Origin: Bubalus kerabau | Taxonomy: Eukaryota; Chordata; Mammalia; Artiodactyla; Bovidae | DNA: 64,000 nucleotides | Reading direction: 5' to 3' | Assembly: GCF_029407905.1 (NCBI RefSeq) | Contig: NC_073642.1 | Span: 5,084,001 to 5,148,000 of the forward strand | Part shown: in pieces, positions 10,671-21,540 of the stretch | How positions within the stretch are numbered: position 1 is the first letter of the stretch | How the letters are laid out: each line of letters opens with the position of its first letter | The notes under the pieces: model-generated | What the model was told of the DNA's origin: nothing | The model's input: only the letters and a program-made list of their open reading frames with translations | Database searches by the model: none | Translations under genes and position numbers: made by a program

Positions 10671-10756
10671 AGTGGTGCTTGGGTGGGCCAAAGCTTAAGA
10701 CATTTCCTGGAATCATTGCTACAACTTACATGTCACACTTTGTGCTATAATTACAG
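10671..10756 (+). other. GABRG3: Candidate upstream 3' splice site for GABRG3 exon 2
   Basis: A pyrimidine-rich tract ending in AG (ttttctccctatttcag, AG at 10671-10672) lies 84 nt before the canonical acceptor. Exon extension from 10673 to 10756 would add exactly 28 codons, in frame with exons 1 and 2, with no stop. By eye its pyrimidine tract is better than that of the canonical acceptor (tgctataattacag). Whether it is ever used cannot be told from sequence. Confidence 0.45.
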
Positions 10757-10905
10757 GACCAGGAAGGTGGAAGAAGATGAATATGAAGATTCATCATCAA
10801 ACCAGAAGTGGGTCTTGGCTCCGAAATCCCAAGACACGGATGTGACTCTTATTCTGAACAAGTTGCTAAGAGAATATGATAAGAAGCTGAGGCCAGATAT
10901 TGGAA
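10757..10905 (+). CDS. GABRG3: GABRG3 coding exon 2: start of the mature extracellular domain
   Basis: A 149-nt exon. The first base completes the split Arg codon, then it encodes TRKVEEDEYEDSSSNQ followed by KWVLAPKSQDTDVTLILNKL and REYDKKLRPDIG. This matches the known start of mature GABRG3: an acidic, low-complexity linker and then the first helix of the Cys-loop receptor extracellular domain, whose LLREYDKKLRPDIG segment is shared by GABA-A subunits. The acceptor is ttacag|G and the donor GAA|GTGAGT, leaving phase 1. Exon 1 plus exon 2 gives 67 codons and one base. No stop or frameshift is seen, so the gene looks intact as far as the window shows. Compared with the human protein as I remember it, Thr replaces Ser just after the signal peptide. 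Confidence 0.95.
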
Positions 10906-11039
10906 GTGAGTGATGATGTTTGCTATTTTAGTAGGAAACATAGTGTGATATATTTTTAAAGTTTTTATTTTAAATAATTATGAATTTGCAGGAAGTTGCA
11001 AAGGTAATGCAGAGTCACGCAATTCATGGATATTGAACT

Positions 11040-11483
11040 AGGAGTTGACGTTGGGAGTGTGTGTGTACATGGCTCCACATTGTCTTGTCACATGTGGATC
11101 TGTGTAATGATACTATAATTGAGATACAGAACGGTTTCATTACCATGAAGTTTCCCTTTCTGCTATTGCTTTAGTCTCATCTGTTTCACTCCTCCAAAAT
11201 TTCTAACCTGTCAACCACTAATTTAGTCTTTATTTCTATGATTTTGTCATTTTGAGAATGGAGCCTATGTGCAGTCGTTTAGTACATGACTTTTTGAGAT
11301 TGGCTTTTCTTTCCTCAGCAAAGTGATTTTGGGATCCATTCAAGTTGTTGCATGTATCAATAGTTTGTTTTACTTATTGCTAAGTAACCTTCCATGCTAT
11401 GGATGGATCATAGTTTTTTAATGTTTATTGAGGAACATATTGGTTATTCCCAGTTTTTGTCTGTTACAAATAAAATGACTGTG
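11040..11483 (-). mobile_element. Ancient L1 (L1M-type) 3' end remnant
   Basis: Antisense, strongly diverged L1 3' region recognised by segments such as catgttgttgcatgtatcaatagtt, and by the downstream order known from old mammalian L1s. It is the outermost host of a stack of later insertions that continues beyond 15300. Confidence 0.65.
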
Positions 11484-11741
11484 AGTACTCTTGCCTGGAA
11501 AACCCCATGGACAGAGGAGCCTGGTAGGCTGCAGTCCATGGGGTTGCTAGGAGTTGGACACGACTGAACGACTTCACTTTCACTTTTCACTTTCATGCAC
11601 TGGAGAAGGAAATGGCAACCCACTCCACTGTTCTTGCCTGGAGAATCCCAGGGACGGGGGAGCCTGGTGGGTTGCCGTCTATGGGGTTGCACAGAGTCGG
11701 ACACAACTGAAGCGACTTAGCAGTAGCAGTAGCAGCAGCAC
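11484..11741 (+). mobile_element. Bov-A2 dimer SINE
   Basis: Sense dimer. First unit (slightly 5'-truncated, from gtactcttgcctgg), the ttcactttcacttttcactttc linker, second unit beginning ggagaaggaaatggc, then a gcagtagcagcagca tail. Confidence 0.93.
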
Positions 11742-11915
11742 ATTAATAAGCACACAGGTTTTTTTCCCCCAATCTATGTATTACTTTTTCTCTTCCAAGG
11801 TATATTTTGAAATATAAACTCTATGAATTTTAATATAGTTGAACATAATGATCATTTCTTTAAAATATTATCTGCACTAATAACATGAAAATATTTTCTT
11901 ATGCTTCAGAAGCTT
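11742..11915 (-). mobile_element. Degenerate L1M remnant
   Basis: AT-rich sequence that by order and weak similarity continues the ancient L1 host. The short acacaggttttt piece and an ORF2-like antisense segment near 11880-11915 are seen. Assignment is weak. Confidence 0.35.
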
Positions 11916-14900
11916 TATTATTTATTTATTTTATTTGGAGGCTAATTACTTTACAGTATTGTAGTGGTTTTGCCATACATTGACACTAATCATCCATGGG
12001 TGTACATGTGTTCCCTATCCTGAACCCCCCCTTCCCTCCTCCCTCCCCATCCCATTCCTCAGGGTCATCCCAGTGCACCATCCCTGAGCACCCTGTCTCA
12101 TGCATTGAACCTGGACTGGTGATCTATTTCACATATGATAATATGCATGTTTCAATGCTATTCTCTCAAATCATCCCACCCTCGCCTTCTCCCACAGAGT
12201 CCAAAAGACTGTTCTATACATCTGTGTCTCTTTTGCTGTCTCTCATATAGGGTTATCGTTATCATCTTTCTAAATTCCATATATATGCTTTAATATACTG
12301 TATTGGTATTTTCCTTTCTGGCTTACTTCACTCTGTATAATAGGCTCCAGTTTCATCCACCTCATTAGAACTGATTCAAATGCATTCTTTTCAATGGCTG
12401 AGTAATATTCCATTGTGTATCTGTACCACAGCTTTCTTATCCACTCATCTGCTGATGGACATCTAGGTTGCTTCCATGTCCTGGCTATTATAAACAGTGC
12501 TGTGATGAACCTTGGGGTACATGTATCTCTTTCAATTCTGGTTACCTCGGTGTGTATGCCCAGCAGTGGGATTGCTGGGTCATATGGCAGTTATATTTGT
12601 AGTTTTTGAAGGAATCTCCACAGTGTTCTCCATAGTGGCTGTACTAGTTTGCATTCCCACCAACAGTGTAAGAGGGTTCCCTTTTCTCTACACCCTCGCC
12701 AACATTTATTGCTTGTAGACTTTTGGATTGCAGCCATTCTGACTGGCGTGAAATGGTACCTCATAGTGGTTTTGATTTTCATTTCTCTGATAATGAGTGA
12801 TGTTGAGCATCTTTTCATGTGTGTATTAGCCATCTGTATGTCTTCTTTGGAGAAATGTCTGTTTAGTTCTTTGGCCCATTTTTTGATGGGGTTGTTTATT
12901 TTTCTGGAGTTGAGCTGTAGGAGTTGCTTGTATATTTTGAGATTAATTCTTTGTCAGTTGCTTAATTTGCTATTATTTTCTCCCATTCTAAAGGCTGTCT
13001 TTTCACCTTGCTTATAATTTCCTTTGTTGTGCAAAAGCTTTTAAGCTTAATTACATACCACTTGTTTATGTTTGCTTTTATTTCCATTACTGTGGGAGGT
13101 GGGTCACACATCCTGCTGTGATTTATGTCGGAGAGTGATTTGCCTATGTTTTCCTCTAAGAGTTTTATAGTTTCTGGTCTTATGCTTAGATCTTTAATCC
13201 ATTTTGAGTTTCTATTTCTGCTTTATTGACTATACCAAAGCCTTTGACTGTGTGAATCACAATAAACTCTGGAAAATTCTTAAAGAGACGGTAATACCAG
13301 ACCACCAGACTTGCCTCTTGAGAAATCTGTATGCAGGTCAGGAAGCAACAGTTAGAACTGGACATGGAACAACAGACTGGTTCCAAATAGGAAAAGGAAG
13401 ATGTCAAGGCTGTATATTGTCACCCTGCTTATTTAACTTCTATGCAGAGTACATCATGAGAAATGCTGGGCTGGAGGAAGCACAAGCTGGAATCAAGATT
13501 GCTGGGAGAAATATCAATAACCACAGATATGCAGAGAACACCACTCTTATGGCAGAAAGTGAAGAAGAACTAAAGAGCTTCTTGATGAAAGTGAAAAAGG
13601 AGAGTGAAAAAGTTGGCTTAAAGCTCAACATTCAGAAAACTAAGATCATGGCATCCGGTCCCATCACTTCATGGCAAATAGATGGGGAAACAGTGTCTGA
13701 CTTTATTTTTCTGGGCTCCAAAATCACTGCAGATGGTGACTGCAGCCATGGAATTAAAAGACGCTTACTCCTTGGACGGAAAGTTATGACCAACCTAGAT
13801 AGCATATTCAAAAGTAGAGACATTACTTTGCCAACAAAGGTCCGTCTAGTCAAGACTATGGTTTTTCCAGTGGTCATGTATGGATGTGAGAGTTGGACTG
13901 TGAAGAAAGCTGAGTGCTGAAGAATTAATGCTTTTGAACTGTGGTGTTGGAGAAGACTCTTGAGAGTCCCATGGACTACAAGGAAATCCAATAAGTCCAT
14001 TCTGAAGGAGATCAGCCCTGGGATTTCTTTGGAAGGAATGATGCTAAAGCTGAAACTCCAGTACTTTGGCCACCTCATGCGAAGAGTTGACTCATTGGAA
14101 ATGACTCTGATGCTGGGAGGGATTGGGGGCAGGAGGAGAAGGGGACGACAGAGGATGAGATGGCTGTATGGCATCACTGACTCGATGGACGTGAGTCTGA
14201 GTGAACTTCGGGAGTTGGTGATGGACAGGGAGGCCTGGTGTGCTGCGATTCATGGGGTTGCAAAGAGTCGGACATGACTGAGCGACTGAACTGAACTGAA
14301 CTGATGGTGTTAGAAAGTATTTTAGTTTCATTCTTTTACAAGTGGTTGACCAATTTTCCCAGCACCACTTGTTAAAGAGATTGTCTTTTCTCCATTGTGT
14401 ATTCTTGCCTCCTTTGTCAAAGATAAGGTGTCCATAGGTGTGTGGAATTATTCTGTTTTGTTCCATTGATCTATATATCTGTCTTTGTGCCAGTACCATA
14501 CTGTCTTGATGACTGTTGCTTTGTAGTATAGCCTGAAGTCAGGAAGGTTGATTCCTCCAGTTCCATTCTTTTTTCTCAAGATTGCTTTGGCTATTTGAGG
14601 TTTTTTGTATTTCCATACAAATTGTGAAATTATTTGTTCTAGTTCTGTGAAAAATACCATTGGTAGCTTGATAGGGATTGCATTGAATCTAAAGATTGAT
14701 TTGGGTAGTATACTCATTTTCACTATATTGATTTTTCCAATCCATGAACATGGTATATTTCTCCATCTATTTGTATCCTCTTTGATTTCTTTCATCTTTC
14801 TTTTATAGTTTTCTATATATAGGACTTTTGTTTCTTTAGGTAGATATATTCCTAAGTATTTTATTCTTTCCATTGCAATGGTGAATGGAATTGTTTCCTT

Positions 14901-15300
14901 AATTTGTCTTTCTGTTTTCTCATTGTTAGTGTATAAGAATGCAAGGGATTTCTGTGTGTTAGGTTTATATCCTACAACTTTACTATATTTGTTGATTAGC
15001 TCTAGTAATTTTCTGGTGGAATGTTTAGGATTTCTATGTAGAGGATCTAGTCATTTGCAAATAGAGTTTTATTTCTTCTTTTCCAATCTGGATTTCTTTT
15101 ATTTCTTTTTATGCTCTGATTGCTGTTGCCAAAACTTCCAAAACTGTGTTGAATAGTAGTGGTGAGAGTGGGCACCCTTGTCTTGTTCCTGAGTTTAGGG
15201 GAAATGCTTTCAGTTTTTCACCATTGAGGATAATGTTTGCTGTGGGTTTGTCATATATAGCTTTTATTACATTGAAGTATGTTGCTTCTATTCCTGGTAT
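11916..15300 (-). mobile_element. Ruminant L1 (L1_BT-like), 5'-truncated, split by a BovB
   Basis: The antisense L1 3' UTR starts near 11916 (ttggaggctaattactttacag). ORF2 sequence follows to 13210 and resumes at 14304 (tggtgttagaaag) up to about 15300, where it breaks off in the middle of ORF2. It closely parallels the copy at 48841-57314 in the same window. The reverse-complement frame shows the L1 ORF2 C-terminal region but with many stops. Confidence 0.9.
13211..14303 (+). mobile_element. BovB LINE nested inside L1
   Basis: Sense BovB from the reverse transcriptase (FIDYTKAFDC) to the 3' end with the typical (ctgaa)3 tail. One frame stays open for 238 codons, then a stop follows near 13920. 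The catalytic box reads YAENTTLM rather than YADDTTLM, and the RQG motif is altered to RCQG, so the enzyme is dead. Compared with the L1 copy at 50121, the insertion replaced about 10 bp of target and made no obvious duplication. Confidence 0.93.
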
Positions 15301-15560
15301 CTATGTGGATATAAGGTTTTATTCTCTGGGATAAATGCCCAGGAATATGATTGCCAGGTCCTATAATAAATATTGGTTTAATCTTTAAAGAAGCTGTCAA
15401 ACTCTTTTCCAAAGTTTATATACCATTTTCTAGCCCACCGTCAAGGTGTGAGAGATCTAGTTTCTCTGTAACTTCACCAGCAGGTGGTACTGTCACAGGT
15501 TTTTGTTTCAGCTACTTTACTATGTGTATGTCCAATAGTTTGATATTGCCTTGTTGTCTT

Positions 15561-15643
15561 CTCAACTTCTGTGGGCTGTTTCTGGTTTCTCTAATTTCTT
15601 CCGTTTATCTGTCTGTCTATCGTGTCAATCTGCAGTCTTGATT
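15561..15643 (+). repeat. Exact 83-bp direct repeat, copy 1
   Basis: It is identical base for base to 17085-17167, 1.52 kb away on the same strand, while flanking sequence on both sides is unrelated. Here it interrupts the expected order of an old L1 segment, so this copy is probably the acquired one. Confidence 0.95.
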
Positions 15644-15984
15644 TACATTTTCCTGATTGTTAGTGGTATTGAATTCTCTTTATGCACTTATTTGCCAATA
15701 GTATATCTTCTTCATCACAATGTCTCCTCATATTAGTTGCTGCATTAAAAATTGGAGTATTTTGCTTTATTTAGTTTTTTCTCCTGCCTTGTTAAGTGTT
15801 CTTCCTATAGTCTAGATATGATTCCTTTGCCAGATGAAGTGTTCAGATTTTTTGCCCTCTTTGTATGGCTTTTTCTTTTCCCATCCTTTTAGTAGGGTCT
15901 TGCAAAGAAGAAAAGTTTTTAATATTGAGGAAGTCCAATTTACTTATTTTCTTTTTATGGAATATACTTTTTGTGTGTGTGGCA

Positions 15985-16600
15985 AGTATTTTTTTGGTTT
16001 ACTTTTAATTGGAGGATAATTGCTTTACAATATTGTGTTGGTCTCTGCCATGCATCAGCATGAATCAGCCACAGGTGTACATATGTGCCCTCCCACCTGA
16101 AGCCCACTCCCACTTCCCACCCTGTGTCATCCCTCTGCTGCTGCTGCTGCTGCTAAGTTGCTTCAGTCGTGTACGACTCTGTGCGACCCCGGAGACGGCA
16201 GCCCACCAGGCTCCGCCGTCCCTGGGATTCTCCAGGCAAGAACACTGGAGTGGGTTGCCATTTCCTTCTCCAATGCATGAAAAGTGAAAAATGAAAGTGA
16301 AGTTGCTCAGTCGTGTCCAACTCTACGCGACCCCATAGACCGCAGGATTTTCCAGGCAAGAGTACTGGGGTGGGTTGCCATTGCCTTCTCTGCTGTCCCT
16401 CTAGACTGTCACAAATAGTGCTGCAATGAACATGGGGATATATATGTCTTTTTCAATTATGGTTTCCTCAGGGTACATGCCAAGTACTGGGATTTTTGTG
16501 TCATATGGTAGTTTTAATCCTAGTTTTTAAAGGAATTTCCATACTGTTCTCCATAGTAGCTACATCAGTTTACATTCCTGCCAACAGTGGAAATGTATAC
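15985..16600 (-). mobile_element. Older ruminant L1 3' end fragment, split by a SINE
   Basis: Begins with the L1 3' UTR motif (ttaattggaggataattgctttacaat) and continues to about 16136. It resumes at 16396 with ctagactgtcacaaatagtgctg and the gttctccatagtagct segment, ending around 16600. It is inserted in the ancient L1. Confidence 0.8.
16137..16395 (-). mobile_element. Bov-A2 dimer SINE
   Basis: Antisense dimer starting with (ctg)n ctaagttgcttcagtcg, the aatgcatgaaaagtg linker, and a second unit with a short internal deletion. Short duplication tccctct at 16130-16136 and 16396-16402. Confidence 0.9.
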
Positions 16601-16787
16601 TTTTAGAGTAATATCTAAGAGCTCTTCATAAATCCCTAGCTCCTAAAGATTTTTTCCTATTTTCTTCTAAAAATTTTAATATATGTTTTACATTTAATTC
16701 ATTTTCAGCTTTGAATTAATTGTTATAGAAAATCAGTATGTGAAGTTTATAGCTAAGTTTGTTTCTTTTCCTTTTGCTTATGAATCT

Positions 16788-16992
16788 TCCCTGGTGGCTC
16801 AGACAGTAAAGTGTCTGTCTACAATGCGGGAGATCTGGGTTCAATCCCTGGGTCGGGAAGATCCCCTGGAGAAGGAAATGGCAATCCACTCCAGTACTAT
16901 TGCCTGGAAAATCCCATGGACAGAGGAGCTTGGTAGGCTACAGTCCATGGGGTCGCAAAGAGTCAGACACGACTGAGCGAATTCAATTTCAT
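16788..16992 (+). mobile_element. Bov-tA SINE with target-site duplication
   Basis: Sense copy. tRNA head (tccctggtggctcagacagt), Bov-A unit, end at gacacgactgagcgaattc. Bounded by the 10-bp duplication ttatgaatct at 16778-16787 and 16993-17002. Confidence 0.93.
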
Positions 16993-17084
16993 TTATGAAT
17001 CTCTAGTTACTTTATTATCACTTGTTGAAAGAAACTGTCCTTCCTCTTTGACTTATGTTTGCACATTTATCAGAAGTCAGTTGG

Positions 17085-17167
17085 CTCAACTTCTGTGGGC
17101 TGTTTCTGGTTTCTCTAATTTCTTCCGTTTATCTGTCTGTCTATCGTGTCAATCTGCAGTCTTGATT
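17085..17167 (+). repeat. Exact 83-bp direct repeat, copy 2
   Basis: Identical to 15561-15643. Here the block fits smoothly into the old L1 context (ggctcaac before, attattgcagctatg after), so it is the likely source. Confidence 0.95.
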
Positions 17168-18024
17168 ATTGCAGCTATGTATAATAAGTCTTGGAATTGG
17201 GTGGAGTTAATTCAGTCACTTTATTTTTAAAAATTATTTTAGTACATATTTTCTATATTAATTTTTGAGCTATTTTATCTATAAGTGCAAAAAAAAAAAT
17301 CTCGTGTTAAGCCTTTATATCAGTTTGGGAAGAATTGACATCTTTATTGTGTTGAGTATTTTAATCCATAAACCTGGTGTATCTTTCTGTTTATTTAGAT
17401 CTTGTTTAGTTTCTTACATTTAGTGTTTTGCAGGTTTTAGTATACAAGTTCTAAAAATATTTTGTTAGATTTTCACCTAAGTGTTTCACAGTGTTGGAGT
17501 GCTTGTAAATAGTACTATATTTTAAAATTTATTTTTCCCTGTGTTCATTGCTAGTATACAGAAATATGGTTACCTTATATAAGTTAATGTTGTGTCCTCT
17601 GACTTGGCAAACTCACTTACTAATTTTAGGAAAATTTTTTTTTGATAGGTTCCTTGAGAATTTCTGTGTACATCATCATATCATCTGCAAATGAGACCTA
17701 TTTCTTGCTTTCCAATCTGTATGCCTCTTATTACTGTTCTTCTTGCCTTATTTCACTGGCTAGCACTTCCAATGCTACAGGAATAGTGGTAGTGTAAGTG
17801 GACATCTTGCTTTGTTCCAGATAGTAGAGGAAAAGTATTCAGTCTTCACAATTAAGTGTGATGTTAGCTAGATATATTTTATGTATATTCTTCGCTAAGT
17901 TGAGAAAGTTCCATCTTTCTCTAATTTCCTGAAATATTTTTTTTAAAATCAGGAATGGGTGTTCAACTTTGCCAAATACGTTTTCTGCATTAATTGATAC
18001 ACAATGTGCTTTTTTTTTTAAGGC

Positions 18025-18480
18025 AGCAAGTCCCCTACCTATGAACAAGTTGCATTCTGAACGTGTGTTCATAAGCCCAGTTTATTCATAAGTACAGCAG
18101 TATTAGCCTAGGTTCCCAACTAACACAATTGGCTATATAGTACTGTACTGCAATAGATTTATAATACTTTTCACACAAATAATACATAAAAAACAAACAC
18201 ACACACAAATAAAACAATTTTAATCTTACAGTACAGTACCTTGAAAAGCACAGTAGTTCAGTACAACAGGTGGCATACAGGGCATGACATCGAGTGAACA
18301 GGCAAGAAAACATTACTGCCTGGAGGAGTAGGAGAAGCGGGGAGACCGTAGAACCGAAAGCTCGTTAGCAACAGAAGACTGAGGGCAAGCTGCAACTTCA
18401 CATATGCCTAATGTTGATGGAATACACACTTGCATTTTTGAAAGTTCGCAATTTGAAGGTTTATATGTAGGGGTCCTGCT
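18025..18480. mobile_element. Small non-autonomous DNA transposon with terminal inverted repeats
   Basis: The 22-bp ends, left agcaagtcccctacctatg.. (18025-18046) and the reverse complement of 18459-18480, agcaggacccctacatat.., match at 18 of 22 positions. The ~456-bp body has tactgtact/acagtacagtacc motifs and no transposase ORF. It interrupts the antisense L1 between a T-rich tract and gtgtggtgaattacg. It resembles artiodactyl mariner/Tigger-like MITEs that I have seen, but I cannot name the family. No clear TA duplication is visible. Confidence 0.65.
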
Positions 18481-19711
18481 GTGTGGTGAATTACGTTGGT
18501 TGGTTTTCAGATATTGAACCAGCCTTGCATCCCTAGGATAAACCCCACCTAGTTATCATGTTTAAGAATAAATATTTTTTAAAAAGTCTTTTTATATGTT
18601 GCTGTATTCTATTTGCTAATCCTTTATAATCCTTTTAATATCAGTGGGGCCAACAATAATATTCCTTGCTTCATTCCTGATACTGGTAATTTGTGTTGTC
18701 ATTTTTTTCTTTGTCATCTTGCTGGAGGTTGGTTCCATTGACCTTTTTGAAGAACCAACTTTTGTTTCGCTATTTTTCTCTTTTCATTTTTATTATATTT
18801 TGCTTTGAATCTTTATTATTTACTTTCTTTTTCTTGCTTGGATTTATTTTGCTCTTCTTCTTTGAGGTAGCATTTAGAGTCTCAAGTTGAGACTTCTAAT
18901 ATAAGCATTTAGTGCTCTAAGCTGCCTGCTCTGTACTATTTTAGCTGTATCTCACAGGTTTTGATGTTTGTGTTTTCATTTTTATTTAGTTCAATGTATT
19001 TTTGACTACCCCTGAGATTTTTTCCCCTTTAATTCATGTACTATTTAGAAGTATATTTTTTATTTCCAAATGTCTAGAAGTTTTTCTGTTATCTATTACT
19101 AATTTCTAGCTTAATTCCATTGTGGTTATAGAACATACTCTTTATAAGTTCAAAAATTTTTACAATTTGTTGCTATTTAATTTATGACCTGGGATATGTT
19201 TTTTTGTGACTGTTCCATGGGTGCTTGTAAAGAATTTGTATTCTTCTGTTACTGGAGGAATTGAATCTTGTTGTTTAATGGTTTTGTTGAATTTTATATC
19301 TTTGCCAATTTTCTGTCTAGTTTTTCTATCATTTTTTTTTTGATTTAACAATTGATAGATTAAAAAAGACCAAGACAAGAAGAGTGTTCTTGGCCAGGAG
19401 AGAGATGCATGCCTGTTGATGGTGATGGTCAGAATGCTGAGGTTGTTGTGAACACATTTTTCGTAGAGTGATCTGGACTATGGCCTGTTTCCCTCTTCTC
19501 CTTGGAGCTCAGTTTTATTTAGAGCCCTGCAGCTTGCCAGCCCTCATACTACCCTAGCTGCTGTCCCTGTGTTTTTCCAGATTTGAGGCTTACTCTCCAG
19601 TTTATCTGTATCAGGACATAGAATTACACCAGTCGCACCCAGTAAGCATAGAATTTCAAAATCCGTATGTTGTAATGTGCAGGGGTCTTGGAGATGCATG
19701 TGCTGTGCAGT

Positions 19712-19812
19712 CCTTGAGCTGTCTTACTACCTTCCTGTGTCTCAGTTGCCTCTTCCATATGATGAAGCAGGGGAACAAAATACTCTTAAACTTCCTTCTT
19801 GTTTTAAGGTAT
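19712..19812 (+). repeat. MIR-like ancient SINE remnant
   Basis: The order of ttgagctg, ctgtgtctcagttgcctc and ttccatatgatgaag recalls the MIR core (tgtgcctcagtttcctcatctg). Diverged; identified by eye only. Confidence 0.4.
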
Positions 19813-21254
19813 TTATTTAGTGAGCAGTACATCAAATTACTATTGCACGGGTTCAAAAATTCAATTGTGACCACAATTTTCCCGTCATAATTACATAAAA
19901 GGCCTACCCAGTATGGAAAGTGTGCAGCGATTAGGCATTTATATGGAAAGGGAAGACTGAGAAAATGTTACTAATTTCCTCATTAATTTTCAAACTGTGC
20001 TTGACCTTAGCACAAAGATAAATAAGACTCACCCTTTGCCCTTCTGGGTAAGTTTAGTCCAGTTGGTCCTTTGCTTATCTTGTGTTAGAACTCAGCAAAG
20101 GGCCTTCCATACATGGTTGTTATTCAGTACCACGTTCATCATCTGAGAGGGAAAGTTGGACACGGATAGAAAGTGGGTGAGTTTGGCATCCAACCCAGAT
20201 CTCTCTGACTGTAGTTAGATCATTGCTGTATTTATAGAAAATGCAAGGCAAGCCCATTCAAAATTGGATTCCCCATTACACACTCATATGACAACACTTT
20301 GAAGGGAATATACTAAGACTTTGTCATGTGCAGCAAGCAAGCAGAAATCACAATTAAAAGATTTCATTTTTCCTTTATTACATGAAGAATCATGAATTTT
20401 CCAAATGAAACAGCATAATGAAAAGAACGGATATTTCTTTTTTAGAAGGCAGCTCTTCTAAAGCCTCATGTCATTTGGTCCTTGGAAGTCATTTTCATAT
20501 ATGGGAAGAGCTCTGTGGTTTTTGCATGAAAAAGATTTAAAAAACAACTAAATATAAAAACTCTATAGCAGATGCTCTTCTTTGGTTTCATGACTTGAAA
20601 ATTCACCATGTGCACTGTCATGGCCCTGGGGCAGCAGAGTGACCTGAGGATCTCTGGGTTCCCTAGGACTCCTCTTCCTGTCTCACGTAGATGCTAAAGA
20701 ACATCTGAATGGCAGAATCCAGCAACTCGCTGACACTCAGTAACTGCCCAGGGACACAATTCCCCTGTAACTCTTCGGTATCTAAAAGATACCGAATTAG
20801 ACACCATTTTAATTCATGGTTTAGAAGGGCTTTAAGGGATAATGTACTGCAAATATATGAATTTCTCTTCACACTATTTTAATTCACATGCAGAATATTT
20901 TATTTGTTGTAGCCATTGTGTCTCCTTATCAAGGTTCAGTCAGTTTAATCCGTGCAGTGTTGTGCATGGATTTATCAGTTGTTTGTTGTAATTACCAGTT
21001 TATTTGCTCCCCTTCCTTATCACTCCTGCCTCCCTCAGCCAGCCAGCCCACATTTTCTGGGCATCCACTCTGCACGTAGCCCTGGCCTGTGGACAGGTGG
21101 GGAACTGCCCTGACACTGCCTTCACTGAGGTTCTTCTGAGTGGGAGCGGGAGAAGAACGGGTTCTCAGGTAGCATCTAGGATTGGTAATGTTGTTCCCAC
21201 TTTGGAGTAAAGCAGGCCTGTTAAGGCTCTCCCTGGCTTAAGCTCCTTGAAAAT

Positions 21255-21540
21255 GCCACTTGTTTGTAGGATAAAGTCTAAGCGCCTTCAGATGACAGAG
21301 AGAGGTAAGCCTCTCTCTGGCCCTTGCCTCCACTTTGACGTGTCACACCTCCCATGGACACCTAGCCTCCCGTCTTCTTCATCTGCATTCTCGCTCCAGC
21401 CTGTGATCCCCTTACCCGCCTCCTGTTTCCTGTGTGGGGCACATTCCCCGCCTCCCTTCCAGCCTTCATGTTTTCATCTATGGCCTACACCCCCTCACCT
21501 CCCTGCCAGACTGGACCAAGTATTTCTCCTTTGATTTCTT
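21255..21540 (+). repeat. L2-like ancient LINE remnant
   Basis: The stretch ggataaagtctaagcgcctt, ctctggcccttgcct, and the following pyrimidine-rich ccag/cctcc pattern resembles the 3' region of LINE2. Weak assignment. Confidence 0.35.

Larger units (their letters stand above)
2472..10756 (+). other. GABRG3: GABRG3 intron 1 (8285 bp)
   Basis: It runs from GTGAGT at 2472 to the AG at 10755-10756. It carries four Bov-tA/Bov-A SINEs in its own sequence, one more inside a BovB, and two sense BovB fragments. The stretches 2721-3671, 3891-4672, 4879-6385 and 8625-9130 appear single-copy. I see no further exon, RNA gene or named repeat in them beyond short CA-rich patches. Confidence 0.88.
15306..19345 (-). 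mobile_element. Ancient L1M-type LINE (antisense), heavily interrupted
   Basis: The 3'-to-5' order of old mammalian L1 ORF2 can be followed in reverse: ggataaatgcccagg near 15330, the SINE/L1-rich part to 17000, the gttgcagc/taagtcttggaattggg part near 17170, caaatgagacctatttcttgc near 17690, and the gaaccagccttgcatccct part near 18510. It is interrupted by an L1 3' fragment, two SINEs and a DNA transposon, and contains an exact internal duplication (see findings). Confidence 0.75.

Noticed and set aside
13204..13920. 238-codon reverse-transcriptase-like ORF as a host gene
   Set aside because: It is part of a BovB copy with altered catalytic residues and no start or regulatory context. Annotated as a mobile element instead.
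18001..18480. A second gene or retroviral fragment at 18000-18500
   Set aside because: The sequence has inverted terminal repeats and no coding capacity, so a small DNA transposon is the better explanation.
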